The position numbers were made by a program, and so were the translations under genes. The notes below the pieces were generated by a model. It saw nothing but the letters and a program-made list of their open reading frames with translations. It was not told the origin of the DNA and made no database searches. A DNA stretch of 64,000 nt from Saccharothrix ecbatanensis (lineage in GTDB: Bacteria > Actinomycetota > Actinomycetes > Mycobacteriales > Pseudonocardiaceae), in the NCBI RefSeq assembly GCF_014205015.1, contig NZ_JACHMO010000001.1:1674001-1738000 (forward strand), read 5' to 3'. Of this stretch, positions 27,875 through 35,354 are shown one piece after another; the stretch's first letter is position 1, and every line of letters begins with the position of its first letter.

Positions 27875-28224
27875 TTCGCGCGACTTTCGTTTCGGGCCGC
27901 CTGCGTTTTCACGTTACGAAAAGGCGTGCCCGGCGCTCCCGGGAAGCCAAGTCAGGTGAATGCGACGTCGACGTATCGAGTGAAGGCCGGTCCCTTGACG
28001 CCCTGCGCTCGGCGGCGTGTACTTGTTTCGACGGACGGACCGGAAAAGCGAATATCCACAAGTTCGCGAATCCGCTGACCGGACATCCGTCGGGAACGGG
28101 CGAACGCGGTGTCGTCGACCGGCCCGCGACCGATCACACCGCGACCGATCACACCACGCCCGACCATTCCTCGCCCTGGTGTGAATTTATCCGAGTTTTC
28201 TCCTTGTGAAGGAGTTGTCCTGCC
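27875..28224. other. Non-coding region of 350 bp with a 15-nt direct repeat
   Basis: No convincing gene. The lower part carries two exact adjacent copies of CGCGACCGATCACAC (28125-28139 and 28140-28154) and a third diverged copy. A GAAGGAG ribosome binding site near 28207 serves the RhiA-like gene. AT-richer DNA around 28180-28205 probably contains its promoter. Confidence 0.45.
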
Positions 28225-28863
28225 ATGCCAACGAAGTACTCCCTGACGGTTCGCAATGAATCTACCCAGTTCCAGGACCTCTGCGTGTACCAGGAGCCGG
28301 TGGACCTCGGCGTGCGCAACGCCATGTCCCTCGCCTGGCTGACCGCGCCGGCCTGGCCGCACACGACCGTGACCTTCGAGTGGTCGCTCGACTACTGCTT
28401 CGCCTGGTCCTACACCGGCACGTTGAAGCCGGGCACGCGGTTCCGGGCGCAGCAGGTCCAGCAGGCCAACCCGCAGGACCTGACCTCGAACCAGGTCCTG
28501 TTCGACTACGCCGACGGCGCCCACCGGTTCGTTCCTGGCAAGGCGTTCGGCATCCCCGAGCTCGGCAACCTCTACATCAGGGAGTTGCCGACCGTGCCGG
28601 CGGACGGCGCGGCGGTCGGCATCGGCATGTCGAACTCCGGCGTGTTCGCGGTGCAGGCGCAGCCCAACGAGAACCTCGTCTTCAGCCCGCACCCCAGCTA
28701 CTGGCTGACCGCGGGCACGTTCGCGCACGGCGAGGTGCTCGACATCGAGCAGATCAGCAACTCGGTGGAGTTGCAGTACAACGCGGGCTTCCAGATGACC
28801 GCGGTGCTGAACCCCGACAACACGTGGACGGTCAACTCCGGCACGCAGTCGATCGCGGCCTGA
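28225..28863 (+). CDS. RhiA-like protein
   Basis: A 212-residue soluble protein without signal peptide or membrane helix. The opening KYSLTVRNESTQFQDLCVYQ, the NAMSLAWLTAPAW segment and the aromatic-rich beta pattern resemble RhiA, a protein encoded in the quorum-sensing-controlled rhiABC operon of Rhizobium leguminosarum and seen in scattered bacteria. RhiA's biochemical function is unknown; a beta-sandwich is likely. The ATG has GAAGGAG at a good distance. A separate gene with a nuclease-like signature follows 244 bp downstream on the same strand. Identification is by recall of the family pattern, so moderately sure. Confidence 0.6.
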   Translation: MPTKYSLTVRNESTQFQDLCVYQEPVDLGVRNAMSLAWLTAPAWPHTTVTFEWSLDYCFAWSYTGTLKPGTRFRAQQVQQANPQDLTSNQVLFDYADGAHRFVPGKAFGIPELGNLYIRELPTVPADGAAVGIGMSNSGVFAVQAQPNENLVFSPHPSYWLTAGTFAHGEVLDIEQISNSVELQYNAGFQMTAVLNPDNTWTVNSGTQSIAA

Positions 28864-29107
28864 TCACCCCGGGTCGACCCGCTCCCCGGTCGACCACGTG
28901 ACCCGTGCGCCGGACGTCCCCTCCGGCGCACCGCGAGGACGACGGGGTCGAGGTCCGCAGGGCGCCCACGACCCGCCCCGCTCGACACCCCGGGTGCCCC
29001 CACCACACCGGCCCGTCGTCCCGGGCGCGGAGCGCGCACTTCCCCGGCGCGCTCCGCGCCCCCTCCCGAGCGCATTCCGTTCTGTTCTCCCCCTCCAGGA
29101 GTCCACC

Positions 29108-29680
29108 ATGGCTTACAACACCATCGGCCCGGTCGACGTCGTCAAGGCCGTTGTCGAATGGATCCAAGCGGACCAGCCGACGATCGACACCCTCTCGGTG
29201 TTCGCGGGCGGCTGGGAAGGCTGGGCCCGCAACCAGTTCGCGCTGTGGCTGCAAAACCAGCTCAGGCTGCGGCTGCGGAACAACAATCCACTCGATGTCC
29301 TGACGGAAGCCAACTACATTCCGACCGGCGAGGGCGCGGTCCCGGTTTTCGAGAACGCCCAGGCGCGCGCGGACCTCGTGTTCAATGCGCTCAGCCCGGC
29401 CGTCGCGGACACCGCGCCGGTCATCATCACGGAGTTGAAGTGCCAGTCGCCGAAACAGACTTGGACCTCTTTCCGGTCCGGGCTGAGCCGTGACGTCACC
29501 AAGCTGTACGGCGTCAACCCCGACGTCGACGACGCGTTCGGCCCGGAGAACGTGATGGTGCTGTCGCTGGGCATCTGCTTCAACGAACCCGGCTTCCGCC
29601 CCGCGGCGGGCTACCGGGTCGAGAGCGCCGGACGCCAGTACGCCGTGCAGTGGTGGGCGGACCCCGATCTGCTCGGCTGA
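29108..29680 (+). CDS. Unrecognised protein with a PD-(D/E)XK-like signature
   Basis: A 190-residue soluble protein. ATG at 29108 is chosen over the longer frame (from 28898) because AGGAG precedes it and the upstream part is arginine/proline-rich shadow sequence. The segment ARADLVF, followed about 20 residues later by VIITELKCQS, has the D-X(n)-E-X-K spacing of PD-(D/E)XK nucleases, and a preceding Glu (GAVPVFEN) could be the helix acid. Overall family not recognised. It follows the RhiA-like gene and both have similar composition, so the two may work together. Confidence 0.65.
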   Translation: MAYNTIGPVDVVKAVVEWIQADQPTIDTLSVFAGGWEGWARNQFALWLQNQLRLRLRNNNPLDVLTEANYIPTGEGAVPVFENAQARADLVFNALSPAVADTAPVIITELKCQSPKQTWTSFRSGLSRDVTKLYGVNPDVDDAFGPENVMVLSLGICFNEPGFRPAAGYRVESAGRQYAVQWWADPDLLG

Positions 29681-29697
29681 CCCGGTCACGCGGGGGT

Positions 29698-29878
29698 GGC
29701 CGGGCCGCCGGACCGACCGCCCCCGCCGGCCGCCGGACCGACCGCCCCCGCCGGCCGCCGCCGCCGCCGACCGCCGCCGACCGCCGCCGACCGCCGCCGC
29801 CGACCGACCGCCGCCGCCGACCGACCGACCGCCGCCGCCGACCGACCGCCGCCGCCGACCGCCCCCGCCGACCGCCTC
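29698..29878. repeat. Low-complexity CCG/CCGA tandem repeat tract
   Basis: About 180 bp made almost only of CCGCCG, CCGACCGA and CCCCCGCCG units; two longer units of about 27 bp open the tract. It has almost no A or T. It lies between the stop of the PD-(D/E)XK-like gene and the stop of the convergent GGDEF gene, so it is non-coding. It could form hairpins or G-quadruplex structures on the minus strand. Confidence 0.8.
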
Positions 29879-29881
29879 GTC

Positions 29882-31393
29882 CTACGAGTGGACGACGAGC
29901 CCTCGACCGCCACCGCGCTTGGCCTCGTACATGGCGTTGTCGGCGCGGCTGAGGAGGGACGCGGCGGTGGCTTCCGGGTCTTGGCCCGTGCAGATCACCA
30001 CTCCGACCGACGCGCTGATCTCTTCGCCGAGCGCGTCGAGCACGCGGGACGCCACCTGCTCCGGCTCCGCTACACCTTCGACCAGGACGCCGAACTCGTC
30101 ACCACCCAGCCGGGCCACCACGTCGGTGTCGCGGACGCACTGCCGGAGCCGCTGCGCGACCGTTTCGAGCACCGCGTCGCCGTGCGCGTGGCCGGACACG
30201 TCGTTGACCGCCTTGAAGTCGTCCAGGTCCACGAACAGCAGCCCGAACGGCGTGCCGTCGCGGTGGTGGTCGGCCAGCGCCTCGTCCAGCCTGCTCTCGA
30301 ACAGCGCCCGGTTGGCCAGGCCGGTCAACGGGTCGTGGTGCGCCTGGTGGTTCAGGCTGTATTCGGATTCCCGCAGCAACAGCACCAGCTTCGTGTTGTC
30401 CACCAACGTCACCAGCTGCCGCAGGATCACCGCGACGAACACGGTGAACCCCGAGGCGATCTCCACCCCGTCCAACGGCCGCAGGTCGCCGATCAGCGTG
30501 CGGCGCAGCACCAGGACGCTGCTGACCAACAGCGGCACGTACGGCATGAGCAGGTAGGCCCACTGCCACCGCCGGCGGTGTCGGCCCGGCCCGGACGCGG
30601 GCGACGCCACCGGCGCCAGCGCGGCCAACGCGATCAGCGCCGGCCCCACCACGAACCCGGCGTTGGCCAGCGGCGGCACTTCGGGCGCCTGAATGCTGAC
30701 CAGGTAGGCGAAGGCGAGGTCGGACAGCGCGAGCCCCACCAGACCCAGCCCGAGCAGCCGGAGTTGGTTGCGCAGCACCACTGTCCGGTCCGCGCTCAGC
30801 ACCACCACGATCACCAGCAACGCCAGGTCCGTCACGGGGTACGCGATGGCCACCAGGAACGCGGCCGTGCTCGGGTTGCCGACCGAGACCAGCCCGCCGA
30901 GCGACGTCGTCCACGTGAGCACGAACAGCGACCCGGTCACGATCAGACCGTCCAGCAGCAACACCAGCCGGGCGCTGTGGGAACGGCGGTCCAGCAGCGC
31001 GTCGGGTGAGCCGGATCGGCGGAAGTTACCGATCACCAGCAGCGCGATGAACGCGAACGGCACGATGCTCAGGTACCCGGCGTCCGCGAGGGACGGTGAC
31101 GGCACGGCCCGCCGTTCGACCAGCTGGTACCACGTCCACAGCACCTGCCCGGTGGACCAGCCCGCCATGCCGACGCCCATGGCGAGCCGCCAGCGGCGGT
31201 CCGGCCCGGTGGCCCGGCGGGCCGTCCACAGGCAGCAGCCGGTCGCGAACAGGCCCGTGGCGAGCTGTGCCAGGTCGTCCAGCACGACCGCGGCCTCGCC
31301 CTTGACGATGTCGAAACTCGCGGCCACGGACGCGGCGGTGGCGATCACCAACACGACCGCGGCCGTGGTGGCGAACCGACGCGTCCCGATCAC
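29882..31393 (-). CDS. Membrane GGDEF diguanylate cyclase
   Basis: A 503-residue protein. Eight or nine hydrophobic helices cover residues about 8-330 in a MHYT/MASE-like sensor arrangement without a recognised name. The C-terminal GGDEF domain begins at HHDPLTGLANRALFESRL and has the active-site loop ARLGGDEFGVLVEG; its metal-binding FVDLDDFKAVND is intact. It should make cyclic di-GMP in response to a membrane signal. No EAL domain is present. GTG at 31393 is the likely start (VIGTRRFATT); the frame remains open upstream but overlaps the divergent MarR gene. Confidence 0.88.
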   Translation of the reverse strand: MIGTRRFATTAAVVLVIATAASVAASFDIVKGEAAVVLDDLAQLATGLFATGCCLWTARRATGPDRRWRLAMGVGMAGWSTGQVLWTWYQLVERRAVPSPSLADAGYLSIVPFAFIALLVIGNFRRSGSPDALLDRRSHSARLVLLLDGLIVTGSLFVLTWTTSLGGLVSVGNPSTAAFLVAIAYPVTDLALLVIVVVLSADRTVVLRNQLRLLGLGLVGLALSDLAFAYLVSIQAPEVPPLANAGFVVGPALIALAALAPVASPASGPGRHRRRWQWAYLLMPYVPLLVSSVLVLRRTLIGDLRPLDGVEIASGFTVFVAVILRQLVTLVDNTKLVLLLRESEYSLNHQAHHDPLTGLANRALFESRLDEALADHHRDGTPFGLLFVDLDDFKAVNDVSGHAHGDAVLETVAQRLRQCVRDTDVVARLGGDEFGVLVEGVAEPEQVASRVLDALGEEISASVGVVICTGQDPEATAASLLSRADNAMYEAKRGGGRGLVVHS

Positions 31394-31473
31394 GCCGGCC
31401 AGTGTGCCGTATTCCCGTGTCGTCGGCCGGGTCGCCCTGTCAGGATCAGCGAGTGGCAGAGCAGGAGGTCCCC

Positions 31474-31971
31474 GTGGCCGCGGAAGTGGTGACGGGGCAG
31501 GATTATGAACGTTACGCACGTTATCGGATCGCCGAGTCCGGTGGGGACGCGGACGCGTTCGGGCTCTCGTACAACGTGCTCCACCTCGCGTACATGATGA
31601 TCACCGACTACGAGGCGTTGGTGCACCGCGAGCAAGGGTGGACCATGCCCGGGTTCCGGTTGATGTTCAAGTTGTGGATCCTCGGTCCGACCCAGCCGGC
31701 GCGGCTCGCCGGACTGTCCGGCACCACGCGGTCGGCGATGTCCAACCTGATCAACACGTTGGAGCGGGCCGGGTTGGTGGAGCGGACCAGGGACGACCAG
31801 GACCGGCGGGTCGTCTTCGTGGCGTTGACCGACCGCGGCCGCGATTCGGTGGCCCGCGCGTTCCCCAGCCAGAACGCGCGGGAGTCGCGCTGGTTCGAGG
31901 CGCTGACCGACGACGAGTGCGCGCGAATGGTGCAGATGATCCGACGTGTGGTGGCCGCCCGGCCCGATTGA
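31474..31971 (+). CDS. MarR-family transcriptional regulator
   Basis: A 165-residue winged-helix regulator. The middle has the MarR recognition helix region ARLAGLSGTTRSAMSNLINTLERAGLVERTRDDQDRR and the wing VVFVALTDRG. It should bind DNA as a dimer and respond to a small ligand. GTG at 31474 follows CAGGAGG by five bases. It is divergent from the diguanylate cyclase gene, with about 80 bp between the starts, so it may regulate that gene and itself. Confidence 0.88.
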   Translation: MAAEVVTGQDYERYARYRIAESGGDADAFGLSYNVLHLAYMMITDYEALVHREQGWTMPGFRLMFKLWILGPTQPARLAGLSGTTRSAMSNLINTLERAGLVERTRDDQDRRVVFVALTDRGRDSVARAFPSQNARESRWFEALTDDECARMVQMIRRVVAARPD

Positions 31972-32077
31972 GTCCGGACGCAATAGGCGCGACCTGCCTC
32001 GTTTCGATTTGGTAGCGATTTCAACGAACGCCGTCCGGGTTGCATATTTGCCCGGCTGAAGTATTCGTTCCACAATG

Positions 32078-32091
32078 TGGGAGCGCTTCCA
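32078..32091. promoter_or_regulatory. CebR-like LacI-family operator
   Basis: TGGGAGCGCTTCCA differs at one position from TGGGAGCGCTCCCA, the operator of the cellobiose repressor CebR/CelR in actinobacteria. It is a near-perfect palindrome about 90 bp before the first DUF4360 gene. Confidence 0.55.
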
Positions 32092-32181
32092 CTCTAATGG
32101 TGGAACTGTGCGCCGATGGCATTGCGCTACCTTCCTGTAACCGCCGTCACATCGTGAAGTGAGGTCAGAGGAAGGCAATCC

Positions 32182-32799
32182 ATGCTGAGCACAGTGGCCG
32201 CGGCGGTTTTGGCCATGTCCGCGATCAACCCATTAAGTGAACCGCAGGTCGACATCGCGCCTGATTACGTCACCGTCGAAGTGCGGACGGTGAACGGCTC
32301 CGGTTGCCCGGCCGGTACCGCGGCGGTCGCCGCCGCGCCCGACCGCACCGCGTTCACCGTCACGTACAGCCAGTTCCTCGCCCAGGCGGGCGCGGCGTCG
32401 GAACCGACCGACTTCCGGAAGAACTGCCAGCTCGCGCTGGAGCTGAGCTACCCGCAGGGCTTCACGTTCGGCGTCACGCAGGCCGACTACCGCGGGTTCG
32501 CGCACCTCCAGGCGGGCGCCGTCGGGATGGAGCAGGGCAACTACTACTTCCAGGGCATGTCGCCGACGTCGCGCAAGAGCCACACGTACACCGGGCCGTT
32601 GAGCGACAACTGGCAGGCGACCGACAGCACGGAATGGGGCGCCATCGTGTACGCCCCGTGCGGTGAGCAGCGGCTGTTCAACATCAACACGGAACTGCGG
32701 GTCTCGGCGGGCACGTCGACCGGCACGAGTTTCATGGTGATGGATTCGACGGACAGCAACGTGAGCACCACCTATCACTTCTCCTGGAAGCGCTGCTAG
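32182..32799 (+). CDS. DUF4360 family exported protein (first copy)
   Basis: A 205-residue DUF4360 protein with the family start VRTVNGSGCPAGTAAVA, the TYSQFLAQ segment and a C-terminal YHFSWKRC. The conserved cysteines (GCPAG, NCQL, PCGEQ, terminal KRC) suggest two disulfides outside the cell. The first ~25 residues form a weak signal peptide. DUF4360 function is unknown; members are secreted in fungi and actinobacteria. The gene follows a CebR-like operator, which hints at induction with cellulose/cellobiose use. A second, closely similar gene follows. Confidence 0.85.
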   Translation: MLSTVAAAVLAMSAINPLSEPQVDIAPDYVTVEVRTVNGSGCPAGTAAVAAAPDRTAFTVTYSQFLAQAGAASEPTDFRKNCQLALELSYPQGFTFGVTQADYRGFAHLQAGAVGMEQGNYYFQGMSPTSRKSHTYTGPLSDNWQATDSTEWGAIVYAPCGEQRLFNINTELRVSAGTSTGTSFMVMDSTDSNVSTTYHFSWKRC

Positions 32800-32903
32800 C
32801 ACCGGCCGGACCGCCCTCCACCCGGTACTGCGCCGCGTGTTCTCAAACTGCGTCAATTCGCCGCCGATAACCCCTGCTCGAGGACGAGTCGGAAGGTGTC
32901 TCC

Positions 32904-33536
32904 ATGTTCAATTTCGTGGTGGCCGCCACCATGGCGGCGGCGATCGTCATTCCTCCCGGTGGTGCGCCGAACACGGTTCCGCCGCCGGACCACATGACGA
33001 TCGACGTGGTGACCGTGAACGGCTCCGGCTGCCCGGCCGGAACCGCCGCCGTAGCGGTGTCACCGGACAACAAGGCGTTCACCGTCACGTACAGCCAGTT
33101 CCTGGCGCAGGTCGGTGTCGGTTCACTGCCCACGGATTTTCGGAAGAACTGCCAGCTCAACCTGAGGCTGAACATCCCACAGGGGTTCACCTACGGCATC
33201 GCGCAAGCCGACTACCGCGGCTTCGCCCACCTTGAGCAGGGCGCGACCGGAATGGAACGTGCCAACTACTACTTCCAGGGCATGTCGCCCACGGCGTACC
33301 AGAGCCACAGCTACGAGGGCCCGTTCAGCGACGACTGGCAGGCGACCGACACGACCGAGCTCGCCGCGATCGTCTACCACCCGTGCGGTGAGCAACGCCT
33401 GTTCAACATCAACACCGAGCTCCGGGTGAGTGCGGGCACGTCCGACCCGACCAAGACCACGAGCTTCATCTCGATGGACTCCACGGACGGCAGTGTCGAG
33501 ACGACCTACCACTTCGCCTGGAAGACCTGCCCGTAG
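32904..33536 (+). CDS. DUF4360 family exported protein (second copy)
   Basis: A 210-residue paralogue of the upstream gene (shared VNGSGCPAGTAAVAVSPD, TVTYSQFLAQVG, FYFQGMSPT-like and PCGEQRLFNINTELRVSAGT). The signal peptide is short and the same cysteines are present. The two lie 104 bp apart on the same strand and clearly arose by tandem duplication. No own operator like that at 32078 is visible, so it probably shares the promoter of the first copy. Function unknown. Confidence 0.85.
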   Translation: MFNFVVAATMAAAIVIPPGGAPNTVPPPDHMTIDVVTVNGSGCPAGTAAVAVSPDNKAFTVTYSQFLAQVGVGSLPTDFRKNCQLNLRLNIPQGFTYGIAQADYRGFAHLEQGATGMERANYYFQGMSPTAYQSHSYEGPFSDDWQATDTTELAAIVYHPCGEQRLFNINTELRVSAGTSDPTKTTSFISMDSTDGSVETTYHFAWKTCP

Positions 33537-33600
33537 CCCGACTCCGGTCCCGGCGGGCAGGCGCCGCGCCGGGGCCGGTCGGAGTGGTGACGGGAAGGAG

Positions 33601-33638
33601 TCCCCGGTGACCGGACCACGCTGTCCGGCCACCGGGGA
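33601..33638 (+). terminator. Hairpin after the second DUF4360 gene
   Basis: Arms of 16 nt (33601-33616 and 33623-33638) pair with one mismatch around the loop CACGCT. Its core (CCGGAC-loop-GTCCGG) is repeated in the next hairpin at 33825. Confidence 0.6.
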
Positions 33639-33824
33639 CGGCTCATGGGAACGGTCGCGGTGGGCGGCGGGCACCCGCCCACCGCGGCGGCCGGATCGAC
33701 GGCCCTGCCCCGAAAGCGGACTCGGGAACTCGCGGGGTGAGGAATGCGGCAGCCGGCTGCGGCACGTCGGCGCGCAAGAGCGCGTGCGCGAGGCGTTCGA
33801 CCGGCTCGCTGAAGCGCTGAGGTG

Positions 33825-33899
33825 ACGCGTGGCCGGACCACGTTGTCCGGCCACGCGTGCAGGGGGTCCCCGGACGCACGTCGTTGTACGCCCGGGGAC
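33825..33899 (-). terminator. Two hairpins downstream of gltD
   Basis: Met first from gltD: arms 33866-33876 and 33889-33899 (GTCCCCGG/CCGGGGAC with one internal mismatch). Next: perfect 14-bp arms 33825-33838 and 33845-33858 with loop CACGTT. They lie just after the gltD stop and should end the gltBD transcript. Confidence 0.65.
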
Positions 33900-33902
33900 G
33901 GC

Positions 33903-35354
33903 TCAGACGAGCGGCCGGTCGGTCGGCTCGATCGGCCGCGGCAGGACGTGCCTGCCGGTGAGGTAGGCGTCCACGCCGGCGGCGGCCGAGCGGCCCTCGG
34001 CGATGGCCCACACGATCAGCGACTGGCCGCGCCCCATGTCGCCGGCCACGAACACGCCGTCGACGGAGGTGGCGAACGAGTCGTCACGGGCGACGTTGCC
34101 GCGTGCGTCGAGACCGACGCCCAGCTCGGTGAGCAGGCCGTCCTTCTCCGGGCCGACGAAGCCCATCGCCAACGTCACCAGCTGCGCCGGGATCTCCCGC
34201 TCGCTGCCCGGCACCGGCTCGAACCGCCCACCGGACGCCTCGACCTCGACCAGCTTCAGCGCCCGCACCGCACCCGCGTCGTCACCCAGGAACTCCACGG
34301 TGGACACGGCGTACAGCCGCTCGCCGCCCTCCTCGTGGGCCGACGTCACCCGGTACAGCATCGGGTAGGTCGGCCACGGGTGTGCCTCGGCGCGCTTCTC
34401 CGGCGGCCTCGGCATGATCTCCAGCTGCGTCACGGACAACGCGCCCTGGCGGTGGGCGGTGCCCACGCAGTCCGCGCCCGTGTCGCCGCCGCCGATGACC
34501 ACGACGTGCTTGCCCTCGGCCGTGATGGGCGGCGCGTCCAGCTCGCCGCGCGCGACCTTGTTCGCCCACGGCAGGTACTCCATCGCCTGGTGCACCCCGG
34601 TCAACGAACGGCCCGGCACGGGCAGGTCCCGCCACGCCGTCGCGCCACCGGCCAGCACCACCGCGTCGTAGGACTCCCGCAGCTCCTCGACCGTGACATC
34701 GACACCGACGTTCACGCCCGTCCGGAACTCGGTGCCCTCGGCCCGCATCTGGTCGAGCCGGCGGTCCAGCCGCCACTTCTCCATCTTGAACTCGGGGATG
34801 CCGTAGCGCAGCAGCCCGCCGATGGCGTCCGCCCGCTCCAGCACCACCACGTCGTGGCCCGCACGGGTCAGCTGCTGGGCGGCGGCCAGGCCCGCGGGCC
34901 CGGAGCCGACCACGGCCACCTTGCGCCCGGTGCGCGTCGGCGGCAGCTGGGGCGTCACCCAGCCCTCGTCCCACGCCCGGTCGATGATGGAGATCTCGAC
35001 CCGCTTGATGGTGACGGCATCGCCGTTGATCCCCACCACGCAAGCGGCCTCGCACGGCGCGGGGCACAACGTCCCGGTGAACTCCGGGAAGTTGTTGGTG
35101 GCGTGCAGGCGTTCCGACGCCAGCCGCCAGTCCTCCTTCCACACCAGGTTGTTCCACTCGGGGATCAGGTTCCCCAGCGGACAGCCCTGGTGGCAGAACG
35201 GGATGCCGCAGTCCATGCAGCGACCGGCCTGCTTCTCCAGCTTGGGCTGCTCGAACTCCTCGTAGACCTCGCGCCAGTCGCGCAGGCGCAGGAAAACGGG
35301 ACGGCTGCGCGGGGTCTCACGTTCGGTGGTGAGGAACCCACGAGGGTCAGCCAT
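33903..35354 (-). CDS. gltD: Glutamate synthase small subunit
   Basis: A 483-residue GltD. The N-terminal cysteine set ([17 protein letters not shown] and [10 protein letters not shown]) binds two 4Fe-4S clusters; FAD motif [18 protein letters not shown](P)H motif [15 protein letters not shown]-terminal [14 protein letters not shown]. It passes electrons from NADPH to the large subunit for reductive conversion of 2-oxoglutarate and glutamine into two glutamates. The ATG at 35354 overlaps the end of gltB by 8 bp, so both are co-translated. Two terminator-like hairpins lie downstream. Confidence 0.95.
   Translation of the reverse strand: MADPRGFLTTERETPRSRPVFLRLRDWREVYEEFEQPKLEKQAGRCMDCGIPFCHQGCPLGNLIPEWNNLVWKEDWRLASERLHATNNFPEFTGTLCPAPCEAACVVGINGDAVTIKRVEISIIDRAWDEGWVTPQLPPTRTGRKVAVVGSGPAGLAAAQQLTRAGHDVVVLERADAIGGLLRYGIPEFKMEKWRLDRRLDQMRAEGTEFRTGVNVGVDVTVEELRESYDAVVLAGGATAWRDLPVPGRSLTGVHQAMEYLPWANKVARGELDAPPITAEGKHVVVIGGGDTGADCVGTAHRQGALSVTQLEIMPRPPEKRAEAHPWPTYPMLYRVTSAHEEGGERLYAVSTVEFLGDDAGAVRALKLVEVEASGGRFEPVPGSEREIPAQLVTLAMGFVGPEKDGLLTELGVGLDARGNVARDDSFATSVDGVFVAGDMGRGQSLIVWAIAEGRSAAAGVDAYLTGRHVLPRPIEPTDRPLV

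Larger units (their letters stand above)
33537..33902. other. Intergenic region with three hairpins
   Basis: About 365 bp between the convergent DUF4360 and gltD genes. It contains the hairpins described separately and no gene I can support. A 72-codon frame at 33607-33825 with a plausible start exists but is overlapped by the hairpin and lacks any recognisable product. Confidence 0.45.

Noticed and set aside
29696..31009. Long plus-strand frame opposite the GGDEF gene
   Set aside because: It starts in the CCG repeat tract and runs antisense to a gene with a clear GGDEF domain; its composition is low-complexity Arg/His/Pro/Gln.
33607..33825. A 72-codon gene with AAGGAG before GTG
   Set aside because: It overlaps the hairpin after the DUF4360 gene, its product is Arg/Pro/Gly-rich without family features, and its end overlaps a second hairpin.
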